Shown: positions 18,170 through 27,418, numbered from the stretch's first letter. The stretch is 64,000 nucleotides of DNA from Carbonatibacter sp965199245 (GCA_965199245.1 CBDAQP010000001.1:930001-994000), one strand, 5' to 3'. Program-made: numbers and translations. Notes: generated from the sequence alone by a model not told the origin.

Positions 18170-18225
18170 AAGGATAAAAAAGGAGTGCACCCTACTTTTT
18201 TCTGGAGATTTTAGAGGAACGGCGA

Positions 18226-18663
18226 TCAAGGCTCTTCGCCAACACAAATGGCATGACAGCCTTCGCGCACGGCGTAAAGTTCGAGGCGATGATCGACGAG
18301 GCGATAACCCATCTTTAGAGCCATGTCCTGCAAGAGCCTGTGGATAGCCTCGTCACTAAACTCCAAAACTTCGCCGGAATTGACGTCAATCAGATGGTCG
18401 TGGTCTTCTGCGGTGGCTTCTTCGTAGCGGGCGCGACCGTCACCAAAATCATGACGTTCGAGGATATTTGCTTCCTCGAACAATTTAACAGTCCGATAGA
18501 CCGTGGCAATGGAAATGCGATCATCACAGGCCGCCGCCCGGCGGTAAACCAATTCAACATCAGGATGATCCGAGGATTCAGACAGAACACGCGCGATCAC
18601 GCGGCGCTGTCCGGTCATTTTCAGCCCCTTGTCGATACAAAGCTGCTCAAGACGTGACACCAT
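18226..18663 (-). CDS. fur: Fur-family metalloregulator
   Basis: A 145-residue Fur-family repressor. The N-terminal winged helix includes GLKMTGQRRVIARVLSES and RISIATVYRTVKLFEEA. The metal-sensing segment ERHDFGDGRARYE and the EDHDHLIDVNSGEVLEF block follow, the latter with His/Asp ligands but without the CxxC zinc pairs of E. coli Fur, as in alphaproteobacterial Fur/Mur. Whether it senses iron or manganese cannot be decided from the sequence. It stands alone between olsB and mucR. Confidence 0.88.
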   Translation of the reverse strand: MVSRLEQLCIDKGLKMTGQRRVIARVLSESSDHPDVELVYRRAAACDDRISIATVYRTVKLFEEANILERHDFGDGRARYEEATAEDHDHLIDVNSGEVLEFSDEAIHRLLQDMALKMGYRLVDHRLELYAVREGCHAICVGEEP

Positions 18664-18770
18664 TTTAATAATCCCGATCTCTTTTTAGAAAAAATCTAGA
18701 CTATAAAGATTGGACAGCCATCGCAAGCCACTTTAACGCACCTTTAAAAGCCCGCGCACGTGTCATTGGG

Positions 18771-19190
18771 TTACTTGTCCTCGCGCTGAGCACGGCGGCC
18801 CAAACCGATTCGCTTGGCCAGCACACTGCGTTTTTTCGCATAGTTCGGGGCAACCATCGGATAGTCAGGGGCCAAGCCCCAACGCTGACGATAGTCATCA
18901 GGGGTGAGATCATAAGCTGTTTTCAGATGGCGTTTGAGCGTTTTAAGTTTTTTGCCGTCTTCTAAACAGATCAAAAAATCAGGCGTTACTGATTTTTGGA
19001 CGGAAACAGCAGGCGCAGGCAAATCAGGCACAGCGGCGCGTTCCATCGCCCCCAACTGGCTGAGAGTGGTGTAAACCTCACGCACCAACTGCGGCAGATC
19101 AGCAACAGCAACAGCATTGTTCGAAACATGGGCAGCAACCAGATCAGTCGCCAAAACCAGCAGGTCTGGCCTTTCCTCAGTGTTAGACAT
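18771..19190 (-). CDS. MucR/Ros-family transcriptional regulator
   Basis: Alphaproteobacterial zinc-finger regulator of the MucR/Ros family (140 residues). These proteins control exopolysaccharide, motility and cell-cycle genes and usually repress their own promoter. The DNA-binding part is FLICLEDGKKLKTLKRHLK, with the TAYDLTPDDYRQRWGL block and a basic tail (YAKKRSVLAKRIGLGRR). The ATG at 19190 is preceded by AGGAG five bases ahead; it overlaps the stop of a short upstream ORF produced by a local duplication. Confidence 0.93.
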   Translation of the reverse strand: MSNTEERPDLLVLATDLVAAHVSNNAVAVADLPQLVREVYTTLSQLGAMERAAVPDLPAPAVSVQKSVTPDFLICLEDGKKLKTLKRHLKTAYDLTPDDYRQRWGLAPDYPMVAPNYAKKRSVLAKRIGLGRRAQREDK

Positions 19191-19213
19191 CACAACTCCT
19201 CATTGTTAGACAT
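19190..19213 (-). promoter_or_regulatory. Seven-codon leader ORF in front of the MucR gene
   Basis: The minus strand reads ATGTCTAAC from 19213, encodes MSNNEEL and stops with TGA at 19192-19190; that last A is the first base of the MucR start codon (TGATG). The leader copies the true start, MSNTEE, through an 18-bp near-perfect direct repeat (16 of 18 bases). The AGGAG of the real gene lies inside the leader ORF. Its translation might couple to, or compete with, MucR synthesis. Confidence 0.4.
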
Positions 19214-19257
19214 CATAAATCTCATGACAATAAAAGCCATTATAGAATATTTTTTAT

Positions 19258-19725
19258 TTACTGTGAAAGAAAAATCTTCATCACATCTGCATCATAATAT
19301 CGCCCTTTTTTTGAGTAATAATTTTTTCTTTTTGCAATCGATTGAAAGCCAAAGGCTTTATAAATTCCGTGCGCCCCACTATTGTCAATCGCAACCTCTA
19401 AAAAAACCGCGCAGACCTTTTTCCTGCGCAGGTTGTCGCACAGACCTGTGAGCATTTTCAGCCCCCACCCCTGCCGCCGGAATTGTGGATGCACACAAAA
19501 GGTCAAAATTTCAGCCTCGTCCACCAGAACTTGAGAAAGCAAAAGTCCCACCACCTGATCCTGTCCACTATAGAGAAGAATGACTGTCACATTTTGCGTC
19601 CTCAAAAGCCCGGCAAAAGACTCCACAGACCAGGGCGCAAGAAAACTGGTTTTGTGCACAGCCGCACAGAGCACCGCAACATCATGATCCGCCAAGACTG
19701 GCCCGTCAAGAATGCAAAGGGTCAT
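19258..19725 (-). CDS. rimI: GNAT acetyltransferase, RimI type (ribosomal protein S18-alanine N-acetyltransferase)
   Basis: A 155-residue GNAT protein. The acetyl-CoA loop is VHPQFRRQGWGLKMLTGL, followed by VFLEVAIDNSGAHGIYKAFGFQ, the RimI hallmark. The ATG at 19725 overlaps the tsaB stop (ATGA), and the tsaB-rimI pair is a common arrangement. The open frame runs further upstream inside tsaB but carries no homologous sequence there. Confidence 0.88.
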   Translation of the reverse strand: MTLCILDGPVLADHDVAVLCAAVHKTSFLAPWSVESFAGLLRTQNVTVILLYSGQDQVVGLLLSQVLVDEAEILTFCVHPQFRRQGWGLKMLTGLCDNLRRKKVCAVFLEVAIDNSGAHGIYKAFGFQSIAKRKNYYSKKGRYYDADVMKIFLSQ

Positions 19726-20414
19726 GTTGATTTTTTCAAGGGCAGAGAAACATCCGGAGGACGCAGATAAAGCGGTTCCGGTACTGATATTTTCTGCGCG
19801 AATAATGCCTGTTCCTGAACATAGGCCGCAATCATATTGCCTGAAAGACCCGCCCGGGACGCACAAAGAGGATGAACCAAGCGCGAATCAAACTGGTCGC
19901 AGGCGGTTCCCGCAACAAAGCCCCCCTGATCCGCCAGTTTCTCGGCAATATCTACAGGATGGCGGAGAACAGGGGCTTCAAGCGGTCGAGCCTCCCAGTC
20001 AAAAAACTGTGTGAAAAGATCATCTCGCCGAGCATCGAGCACAACGAGAAGACGCGCACCCGATTTTTTCTGTCTGTCTTCTTGGGACAACGCCCGACAG
20101 ATAAAATGCGCCCACACATCAAAAGCAGACACCCCAACGGCGGGAATATCAAGAGCCAGGCTCAAGCCCCGCGCCGCCGCCACCCCAATCCGCACCCCGG
20201 TAAAGCCACCGGGGCCTGTCGTGACCGCCAGACCAGACAACTGGTTGTAATCAACCCCGGACTCTTGCATGACTACCTCGATCAATGGAATCAAACATTC
20301 GGACTGTCCACGGGTCATGGATTCAAAACGCTGGGCGACCACCTGCCTCCCACGCGACAAGGCAACCGCACAGGACGTGCCCGTGGTATCAAAAGCCAGA
20401 AAAGTTCCCGTCAT
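19722..20414 (-). CDS. tsaB: tRNA threonylcarbamoyladenosine biosynthesis protein TsaB
   Basis: Partner of TsaD in the t6A37 modification complex; actin-like ASKHA fold. Signature segments are LAFDTTGTSCAVAL at the N-terminus and VTTGPGGFTGVRIGVAAARGL near residue 65. About 230 residues, as usual for the family. The ATG at 20414 is used; a GTG one codon upstream is also open. Confidence 0.92.
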   Translation of the reverse strand: MTGTFLAFDTTGTSCAVALSRGRQVVAQRFESMTRGQSECLIPLIEVVMQESGVDYNQLSGLAVTTGPGGFTGVRIGVAAARGLSLALDIPAVGVSAFDVWAHFICRALSQEDRQKKSGARLLVVLDARRDDLFTQFFDWEARPLEAPVLRHPVDIAEKLADQGGFVAGTACDQFDSRLVHPLCASRAGLSGNMIAAYVQEQALFAQKISVPEPLYLRPPDVSLPLKKST

Positions 20415-20468
20415 CACAGTCTTACCACACCACAGGCCAGATCAAGGAATGCACCGCCGCAAAAACAA

Positions 20469-21029
20469 TCAGGTCACCGCCCGCACTTCGATGACTTCAG
20501 GAACGTAGTGACGCAACATATTCTCGATTCCCATTTTCAAGGTCATGGTCGATGAGGGGCAACCCTGACAGGCCCCCATCATGGTCAAATAGACCACACC
20601 ATCCTCAAAGCCCTGAAAAACAATATCGCCCCCATCCTGGGCCACAGCGGGACGCACACGGGTATCGAGTAATTCCTTGATCTGGGAAATCAGTGCGCTG
20701 TCTTCCTCCCCAGTTTCAGCGTGCCCCGTTTCGATTCGAGAAGGATCGAGCAAAACCGGACGCCCTGCGGTAAAGTGTTCCATGATCGCCCCAAGGATCG
20801 AAGGCTTGAGAATATACCACTCCTTGTCTTCTTCCTTGGTAATGGTGATAAAATCTGCACCCAAAAAGACACTGCGAATGCCTTCGACCTCAAAAAGACG
20901 CTGGGCCAAGGGGGAATTTGCCGCTGTTGTGACAGACTCGAAAAAAGCGGTTGCCTCTACCATCACCGCACAGCCAGGCAAAAACTTCAGCGTTGCAGGA
21001 TTGGGGGTCTGCTCTGTTTGAATAAACAT
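20469..21029 (-). CDS. Nfu-type iron-sulfur cluster carrier
   Basis: A 186-residue protein with an N-terminal Nfu_N domain (MFIQTEQTPNPATLKFLPG) and a C-terminal NifU-like domain. The C-x-x-C pair in GACQGCPSSTMTLKMGIE binds a labile 4Fe-4S cluster for delivery to apo-enzymes. The sequence AVAQDGGDIVFQGFEDGVVYL is typical. It lies between tsaB and a universal stress protein gene, with about 50-100 bp on each side. Confidence 0.92.
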   Translation of the reverse strand: MFIQTEQTPNPATLKFLPGCAVMVEATAFFESVTTAANSPLAQRLFEVEGIRSVFLGADFITITKEEDKEWYILKPSILGAIMEHFTAGRPVLLDPSRIETGHAETGEEDSALISQIKELLDTRVRPAVAQDGGDIVFQGFEDGVVYLTMMGACQGCPSSTMTLKMGIENMLRHYVPEVIEVRAVT

Positions 21030-21128
21030 GAAAAAGCCTCTCTGGAAGCGGATAAAGCGCGTAAGGACTTATGACTCATGATATAGAGCGCAGGAAGGTT
21101 ATTTTCAAGCACAGCCCCCAGCCCGTCG

Positions 21129-21677
21129 CTAGCTGATGAGTTCAATCTCCTCGATCGTCAGATTATCCGGAACAAGGGTCACAGGCACATGGGTTCTGTC
21201 CAGAAATCTGGTTGTCAAGGCCGAGACCAAAGGCCCGGGGCCACCAGAACCAGAACGCGCCGCCAAAACCAGGATAGAGATTCGCTTTTCCTCGTCCAGC
21301 AACCGGATTAGTTCGTCACGGCGATCACCCTCGCGGATATAGACAACCGGCATTTTACCCGACAGCTTTTGCACATTTTCCAAAATCTCGCTCAGAACCT
21401 CCTCCGCATGGGCGCGGGCTTCCTCCTGGATGAGGCTTTCAACCGAAGCCCAGTGTGCAAACTCTGCCGATTCGATGACATAGAGCAAGGCCACACGCCC
21501 CCCCGTGCGGTCTGCCCGGCGACAAGCAAAGCGAAGCGCGACCTCCATTTCCTCGGATTCATCAACAACAACCAAGAAAATCAGTTCGGACTCAGCATCG
21601 TGCCGCGTTGGCACCCCAACATGCCCTGCATCGGGTGGCAACTGTGCGCTGGTTTCTTGGTGTCTTTTGTCAGTCAT
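21129..21677 (-). CDS. Universal stress protein (UspA) family
   Basis: One Usp domain (about 182 residues). The core starts LIFLVVVDESEEMEVALRFA and ends with the nucleotide-binding loop region LVLAARSGSGGPGPLVSAL and VPVTLVPDN. It lacks the exact G-2x-G-9x-G(S/T) spacing of ATP-binding Usps as far as can be judged. The ATG at 21677 lies 18 bp after the upstream gene and fits better than the open extension to 21725, which runs into that gene. Confidence 0.85.
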   Translation of the reverse strand: MTDKRHQETSAQLPPDAGHVGVPTRHDAESELIFLVVVDESEEMEVALRFACRRADRTGGRVALLYVIESAEFAHWASVESLIQEEARAHAEEVLSEILENVQKLSGKMPVVYIREGDRRDELIRLLDEEKRISILVLAARSGSGGPGPLVSALTTRFLDRTHVPVTLVPDNLTIEEIELIS

Positions 21678-21694
21678 TGCATCGAACTCCGACC

Positions 21695-22420
21695 TTACCG
21701 TCGGAACACAATATGTCCCAGCCACCCTGCAATCAAGGCAACAAAAACGGCAAAGATACCATAATACAGCGGCTGGTTTTGGGCAAATCGATAGATTCCA
21801 GCCTCTAAACCAGCCTTCGCCACGTAAAGCGGTTCAGAACGCAAACCAACAACCGCTCCGTCGCGGATATGGTAAATCATCACATCATAACGACCAACAG
21901 GCACATTGGGGGGCAGGGAAAACCTGGTACGAAAGAGACGATCCCCCAAAAAGCGAATCTCCCCGGGTTCTTTTTGGTAGATCTTTTGCGCAACAAGGTT
22001 ATCCAACAGACCTTGGTGCCACTGTGCGTCTACCCTCTTGCCCGCCAGACCCAAACCAAGATGCATCACCCCGATTTCACGCCGTGCAAGCAGGCTATCA
22101 TCGATGATCTGATCCAAAGGCGCGGAGGAGGCAACAGCATAGAAACTTGGCACAGCCTCAAAGACAGCAGAGCGGGTATTGATCCAGAGTCCGCTAATAT
22201 TTTCCTTGTGATGGATTTTAAAATTTTTGCGCGGGCCACGCACCACCGCAATCACATCCCCCCCCCCTGAAATCGCGCCAAAGAGACTGATATTTTCCCC
22301 AAAAAAATCAGATTCAATCGCTACACGATGACTGGTCAGATCAACTTCGAGCACTGCATAGGCCGGGCGCATGGCACAGAACATCAAAATAAAAAAGACC
22401 CTTGAGAACAACCGCCTCAT
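21695..22420 (-). CDS. TIGR02186-type membrane-anchored periplasmic protein
   Basis: A 241-residue protein with a signal peptide (MRRLFSRVFFILMFCAMRPAYA), a periplasmic body (e.g. LTSHRVAIESDFFGENISLFG, VVRGPRKNFKIHHKENISGLW) and one C-terminal membrane helix (GIFAVFVALIAGWLGHIVF). This matches the alphaproteobacterial family known as TIGR02186. Its function is unknown, but it is regularly found beside TauE/SafE exporters, as here: the start overlaps the exporter stop. A nine-C run lies at 22259-22267. Confidence 0.8.
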   Translation of the reverse strand: MRRLFSRVFFILMFCAMRPAYAVLEVDLTSHRVAIESDFFGENISLFGAISGGGDVIAVVRGPRKNFKIHHKENISGLWINTRSAVFEAVPSFYAVASSAPLDQIIDDSLLARREIGVMHLGLGLAGKRVDAQWHQGLLDNLVAQKIYQKEPGEIRFLGDRLFRTRFSLPPNVPVGRYDVMIYHIRDGAVVGLRSEPLYVAKAGLEAGIYRFAQNQPLYYGIFAVFVALIAGWLGHIVFRR

Positions 22421-23331
22421 CCCAAAGTCTCCAGCACATAGAGATTATCGGGCGGGATCAGCAAATCAAACAGAATGCGCGCGCAGACAGACAACACCAA
22501 AAGCCCGAGGAAAAGACGCAACCACTCCGCCCGCAATCCGGCCCCCACACGCGCACCCACCTGCGCCCCAATGACAGAACCGACAAGCAATATCATCGCC
22601 AAAACAACATCAACAGTCTGGGTTTCAACGGACTGGAGGATCGTAATGTTGATGGCGACAAAAATAACCTGAAACAAAGAGGTTCCAATGACCACAGCCG
22701 TCGGCATTCCCAACAGGTAAATCATCGCGGGCACCAGAACAAACCCGCCTCCAACCCCCATGATGGCAGACAAAATCCCCACCAAAAGACCCACGGCAAA
22801 GGGCAGGATTGCCGAAATATAAAGCCGGGATTTATGAAACCGCATCCGCAAGGGCAGACCGTGAAACCAATGGTGGTCATGCAATTTCCTGCGCCGCGCC
22901 CCGGCGCGCGACTGTCTGCTAATCGCGCGCAGGCCCTCGGCAAACATCAAGATCCCCAATGTCCCCAATAAAACAACATAGGACAGACTAATCACCAGAT
23001 CGATCTGTCCCAGATCACGCAACAATTTAAACAGCAAAACACCGAGGAAAGAACCCAGAAAACCGCCGAGGGTCAAGATTCCACCCATGACGAAATCAAC
23101 ATTCCCACGCTGCATATGCGCCAAAACACCCGAAACAGAGGACGCAATGACATTATTCGATTGGGTCGCCACAGCAACAGCAGGCGGAATTCCGGCAAAA
23201 ATCAACAGAGGCGTCATCAAAAACCCTCCCCCTACACCGAACACCCCCGACAAAAAGCCAACCGCCCCCCCCATCGCAAGCAATAGGAAAACATCAACGG
23301 AAACCTCGGCAATCGGTAGGTAAATTTGCAT
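22417..23331 (-). CDS. TauE/SafE-family anion exporter
   Basis: Inner-membrane transporter of 304 residues with two homologous four-helix halves, each carrying the family pattern GxxxGxxGxGGGxxxxPxL (GFLSGVFGVGGGFLMTPLLI near 25; LVGILSAIMGVGGGFVLVPAM near 185). Members export sulfite, sulfoacetate or related organosulfonates. It is translationally coupled to the TIGR02186 gene. The substrate is not determinable. Confidence 0.88.
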   Translation of the reverse strand: MQIYLPIAEVSVDVFLLLAMGGAVGFLSGVFGVGGGFLMTPLLIFAGIPPAVAVATQSNNVIASSVSGVLAHMQRGNVDFVMGGILTLGGFLGSFLGVLLFKLLRDLGQIDLVISLSYVVLLGTLGILMFAEGLRAISRQSRAGARRRKLHDHHWFHGLPLRMRFHKSRLYISAILPFAVGLLVGILSAIMGVGGGFVLVPAMIYLLGMPTAVVIGTSLFQVIFVAINITILQSVETQTVDVVLAMILLVGSVIGAQVGARVGAGLRAEWLRLFLGLLVLSVCARILFDLLIPPDNLYVLETLG

Positions 23332-23441
23332 GATGAGAGGCCCATCTCACAGCGTGGACACGCAGAGATCTGAAATCAGTTCACGTCCCGTCCTAGCAGA
23401 TCAAACGTAAAGATTTTATTGGCACGACAAAAAAAACGGGA

Positions 23442-24458
23442 TTAGCGCAAAAAACCAACACAGTCATTAACCTCATCGAGAACCGGTTGGGCGAGTTCCG
23501 CCGCACGCGCCCCCCCACGGGCGAGAACAGCATCCAGATGGCTACGGTCATCACCCATCAGGCGTTGCATCTCCGCCCCAATCGGGGCCAGCTTTTCAAC
23601 TGCCAGCTCGGTCAGGTCGGCCTTAAAATCGGCAAAACCCCTGCCCGCATAACGCCCCAAAAGATCACCCAGGCCCTCGTCATTCAAGGCCGCATAGATA
23701 TTCAAAAGATTAAACGCTTCGGGGCGATCACCCCGAAAACTGTCCAGATCATCCAAGATATCAGGGCCGGGCAGAGCCTGTGAGTCGCTGATGGCTTTGC
23801 GAATTTTTTTTGCAATGGTGTCCCCATCATCGCACATGCTAATGCGACTGAAATCTGAGGGATCAGACTTGCTCATTTTTTTGGCCCCATCGCGCAGAGA
23901 CATCACCCGGGTTGCCGCCCCGAAAATCAGTGGCTCGACCACGGGAAAAAGATCGCGCCCGAAATCGCTGTTGAATTTCATCGCAATATCGCGGGTCAGC
24001 TCGAGGTGTTGTTTCTGATCCTCCCCGACCGGAACGTGCGTGGCCTTGTAGGCCAGAATATCCGCCGCCATCAGGTTCGGATAGACATAAAGTCCCGTCG
24101 ATGCTTTTTCGCGGTTCTTACCTGCCTTGTCCTTGAATTGAGTCATGCGATTGAGCCAGCCAAGACGTGCCACACAGTTAAAAATCCACGCCAGCTCAGC
24201 ATGAGCGGGCACACGGGATTGATTGAAAATAATGTGTTTTTCGGGGTCAATGCCTGCGGCAATATAGGCTGCCGTTACTTCGCGGGTATTGTGACCAAGC
24301 TGCTGGGGATCTTGCCAAACGGTAATGGCATGGAGATCAACAACACAGAACAGACACTCATAATCGTCCTGCAATCGGACAAAATTGCGAATGGCCCCCA
24401 GATAGTTGCCTAAATGCAGGTTTCCCGTCGGTTGAACGCCTGAAAAAATGCGGGTCAT
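23442..24458 (-). CDS. trpS: Tryptophanyl-tRNA synthetase
   Basis: Class I aminoacyl-tRNA synthetase of 338 residues. The HIGH-type motif is PTGNLHLGNYLGA near residue 10 and the KMSKS loop is KKMSKSD near 195. Tryptophan-pocket segments such as LFCVVDLHAIT and YPNLMAADILAYKATHVPVGEDQKQHLEL are intact. Full length. Confidence 0.97.
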   Translation of the reverse strand: MTRIFSGVQPTGNLHLGNYLGAIRNFVRLQDDYECLFCVVDLHAITVWQDPQQLGHNTREVTAAYIAAGIDPEKHIIFNQSRVPAHAELAWIFNCVARLGWLNRMTQFKDKAGKNREKASTGLYVYPNLMAADILAYKATHVPVGEDQKQHLELTRDIAMKFNSDFGRDLFPVVEPLIFGAATRVMSLRDGAKKMSKSDPSDFSRISMCDDGDTIAKKIRKAISDSQALPGPDILDDLDSFRGDRPEAFNLLNIYAALNDEGLGDLLGRYAGRGFADFKADLTELAVEKLAPIGAEMQRLMGDDRSHLDAVLARGGARAAELAQPVLDEVNDCVGFLR

Positions 24459-24516
24459 CTTTGCCTCTGTCGGTTCCCGTTATCAGGGGGATTTATCCTC
24501 TTTCATGCCGGGCAAG

Positions 24517-26124
24517 TCAAGGCATCAACCGCCGCAGATCACGCCATTGCACGGCCCCGATGACAAGAGACAGCGCACCATAAAGAACCAGCCCCCCGGC
24601 AACAAGCCCCATCAAGGCCAGAGTTTTTTCCACCATGGACCCGTTCAAAAAGGGCAAGGCCCACCGTTTTCCGGCCCAAAGAGCCGATGCCATCACCACA
24701 GAGGCGGCACATATCCTCGGCAACCGCCAGAGTAGGCGGGCATCCATACGGTAATGACCCCGACGGCGCAGGAGAAGATAAAGCACGCCAACATTCGCCC
24801 ACGACGACACAGAGGTTGCCAGGGCAATTCCCACATGACCCCAGAAACGAAAAAACACAAAACAAAGCACAATGTTCAACGCAATTGAAACCAGGGCAAT
24901 GCGAAAGGGTGTCGCGGTATCCTGTCGCGCAAAAAAAGCCGGTTGCAGGAGCTTCATCAAAACAAAGGCAGGCAACCCGACCGCATAGGCCATCAACGCC
25001 GTTGCCGTCGCATCAGAGGCCGCCCGGGAAAACTGCCCATGCTCGAACAAAACCACAACAATTGCCCAGGGCATGGCCATCAACGCCGCCGTCGCCGGAA
25101 GTGTCAGCACCATCGCCAGTTCAATCCCGCGGCTGAGTGTCATATTGGCCCCCCCCTGATCTGACTCGGCAAGACGGCGCGACAGTTCGGGCAAGAGCAC
25201 CACCCCAAACGCAATCCCAATCAGCCCCAGAGGCAACTGATAAACGCGATCTGCGTAGTAAAGCCAGGACACCGCCGAGGCCTGAAGGGAGGCCACGAGC
25301 GTTCCAATCTGCACATTGATCTGCATCGCCCCCGCAGAGAGGACTCCCGGCCCCAAACGTCGCAACAGGCCAGAGAGGTCGTGTGACCAGCGCGGCCAAG
25401 TCGGCCAGAGAGCAAAACCCGCACGACGACAGGCAATAAGCAACAACGCAAACTGCGCCACTCCGGCGGCAAAAACGGTCCAGGCCATCACCCGCCCCTT
25501 GTCCGCAAAAAACGGCAACAACACCGCAAGGGCAAAAATAAAACACAGGTTCAGCACCACCGGAGCCGCCGCCGCCACGGCAAAACGGCGCAGAGCATTG
25601 AGAACACCGGACAACAAGGCCACCAGCGACATAAAGAAAAGATAGGGAAAGGTAATTATCCCCAAGGCAACCGCCAGATCAAATTTTTCAGACCGCCCCA
25701 GAGGGCTGGAAAATCCGTCAAAAAGCGTCGAAAAACCCGTGCCAAATCCGCCAAAGGGCGCGCTTTCCAACAAAAAACCCGGGGCGAGGAGAAACGTGAC
25801 CCACGGCATAAAGATCATCGCCGCCGCAGAAAAAATCAACAGCACACAAACCAATACCCCAAAGGTCTGACGGGCAAAGCGATGGGCTTCCTCTTGACCG
25901 TCCTGAACCAGTTTTTGTGAAAAAATCGGCACAAAGGCGGCGTTAAAAGCACCCTCGGCAAAAATGCGGCGGAAAAGATTCGGGAGCTTAAAAGCCACAA
26001 AAAAAGCATCGGCAACCGGCCCGGCCCCCAGCATGGTCGCGATCAAAACATCGCGCACAAAACCCAGAACCCGGCTAAGACCCGTAAAGCCCCCAACGGT
26101 CAAGATCGAACGCCCAAGGGCCAT
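24517..26124 (-). CDS. murJ: Lipid II flippase MurJ
   Basis: MOP-superfamily inner-membrane flippase of about 535 residues with some 14 helices. Its N-terminus, MALGRSILTVGGFTGLSRVLGF, is highly typical. Conserved segments are GPVADAFFVAFKLPNLFRRIFAEGAFNAAFVPIFS and LYYADRVYQLPLGLIGIAFGVVLLPELSR. The ATG at 26124 is chosen because GGGGGA stands five bases ahead; the frame extends 17 codons further up to a GTG. Confidence 0.95.
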   Translation of the reverse strand: MALGRSILTVGGFTGLSRVLGFVRDVLIATMLGAGPVADAFFVAFKLPNLFRRIFAEGAFNAAFVPIFSQKLVQDGQEEAHRFARQTFGVLVCVLLIFSAAAMIFMPWVTFLLAPGFLLESAPFGGFGTGFSTLFDGFSSPLGRSEKFDLAVALGIITFPYLFFMSLVALLSGVLNALRRFAVAAAAPVVLNLCFIFALAVLLPFFADKGRVMAWTVFAAGVAQFALLLIACRRAGFALWPTWPRWSHDLSGLLRRLGPGVLSAGAMQINVQIGTLVASLQASAVSWLYYADRVYQLPLGLIGIAFGVVLLPELSRRLAESDQGGANMTLSRGIELAMVLTLPATAALMAMPWAIVVVLFEHGQFSRAASDATATALMAYAVGLPAFVLMKLLQPAFFARQDTATPFRIALVSIALNIVLCFVFFRFWGHVGIALATSVSSWANVGVLYLLLRRRGHYRMDARLLWRLPRICAASVVMASALWAGKRWALPFLNGSMVEKTLALMGLVAGGLVLYGALSLVIGAVQWRDLRRLMP

Positions 26125-26190
26125 GGCCTTCCCCCGTGAAACGACCGACATAAAAACAACCAGCCCAAGGGACACATCCCCAACGTGGCC

Positions 26191-27321
26191 TTAACCCGTC
26201 AGATCATCCCAAAATTCCCTAGCACGGTCAAAAAAACCGCGCGACTGCGGGTTATTGCTGTGGTCATCACCAGCCTCACCGGCAAATTCCTGTAACAGCT
26301 CGCGCTGACGCTTTGTCAGATGAACGGGTGTTTCCACCGCAACCTCAACGAACATATCACCGCGCTGGTCACTATGCAAAACAGGCATTCCCTTCCCCGA
26401 TAAACGGAACTGCTGTTTCGATTGGGTGCCGTCGGGAATGGTCAAACGCGCCCGGCCCCCGTCAATGGTGGGAACCTCTAAACTTCCCCCCAACGCGGCC
26501 TTGACCATCGACAACGGAACACGGCAATAGATATTGGCCTCGTCACGTTGAAAAATCGCATGGGGTTCAATCGTAACGAAAATATAGAGATCGCCCGCAC
26601 TGCCACTCTTTTGACCGGGTTCACCCTCACCGCTCAGACGAATGCGGTTTCCTTCATCAACACCCGCAGGAATTTTGACCTGAAGAGTTTTTTCCTTTTG
26701 AACCCGTCCAGCCCCGTGACAGGTTCCACAGGGTGATTTAATGACCTTGCCCTGACCACCACAGGCCGGACAGGCCCGTTCCATTGTAAAAAAGCCCTGT
26801 TGCACACGCACGCGCCCATGGCCTTTGCATTGACCACAGCTTTCGGGGTGTGTCCCCTTTCGCGCCCCACTGCCCTGACAGGATTGACATTTGACCGCAG
26901 AGGGAATTTTGATTTCTGTCGATTTTCCGTGGAAGACATCTTCGAGTGAAATTTGCATGTTATAACGCAAATCCGCGCCACGTTGCGCCCCGCCCGTCCG
27001 CCGCCCACCGCCGAAACCGCCGAACATTTCTTCGAAAATATCGGCAAAACCGCCGCCGAAATCAAACGACCCCGCCCCGCCTTGACCGCCACCACCTTCA
27101 AAGGCCGCATGACCATATTGATCGTAGGCTGCACGTTGTTGGTCGTCTTTGAGGATATTATAGGCCTCGTTGACTTCCTTGAAGGCTTTTTCAGCCTTTT
27201 CATCGCCCGGATTGCGATCTGGGTGGTATTTCATCGCCAGTTTGCGATAGGCAGACTTCAATTCGCGGGCATCCGCCGCGCGGCTCACCCCCAGAATATC
27301 ATAAAAATCCCGCTTCGACAT
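26191..27321 (-). CDS. dnaJ: Chaperone DnaJ (Hsp40)
   Basis: Co-chaperone that delivers substrates to DnaK and stimulates its ATPase. The J domain with HPD (KYHPDRNPGDEKAEK) is followed by a Gly/Phe-rich linker (about 75-115) and four zinc-finger repeats (CQSCQGSG, CGQCKGHG, CPACGGQG, CGTCHGAG), then the two C-terminal barrel domains. 376 residues. It follows dnaK on the same strand. Confidence 0.97.
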   Translation of the reverse strand: MSKRDFYDILGVSRAADARELKSAYRKLAMKYHPDRNPGDEKAEKAFKEVNEAYNILKDDQQRAAYDQYGHAAFEGGGGQGGAGSFDFGGGFADIFEEMFGGFGGGRRTGGAQRGADLRYNMQISLEDVFHGKSTEIKIPSAVKCQSCQGSGARKGTHPESCGQCKGHGRVRVQQGFFTMERACPACGGQGKVIKSPCGTCHGAGRVQKEKTLQVKIPAGVDEGNRIRLSGEGEPGQKSGSAGDLYIFVTIEPHAIFQRDEANIYCRVPLSMVKAALGGSLEVPTIDGGRARLTIPDGTQSKQQFRLSGKGMPVLHSDQRGDMFVEVAVETPVHLTKRQRELLQEFAGEAGDDHSNNPQSRGFFDRAREFWDDLTG

Positions 27322-27381
27322 AGGGCCACCACCTTTAAGAAAAAGGGAAAAGGTGCCTCATGCACCCAGAGACACACGCAC

Positions 27382-27409
27382 CAGAGGGGGCGAAAACACG
27401 CCCCCTCTG
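27382..27409 (-). terminator. GC-rich hairpin between dnaK and dnaJ
   Basis: A perfect 11-bp stem, CAGAGGGGGCG (27382-27392) with CGCCCCCTCTG (27399-27409), and a 6-base loop lies just after the dnaK stop. On the minus strand the T-run precedes rather than follows the stem. It is therefore more likely a partial attenuator or mRNA stabiliser that lowers dnaJ relative to dnaK than a full terminator. Confidence 0.55.
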
Positions 27410-27418
27410 AAAAAAGAC

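Noticed and set aside
19872..20555. 227-codon plus-strand ORF
   Set aside because: Antisense to tsaB and nfu and crosses the gap between them; the sequence is low in complexity and basic.
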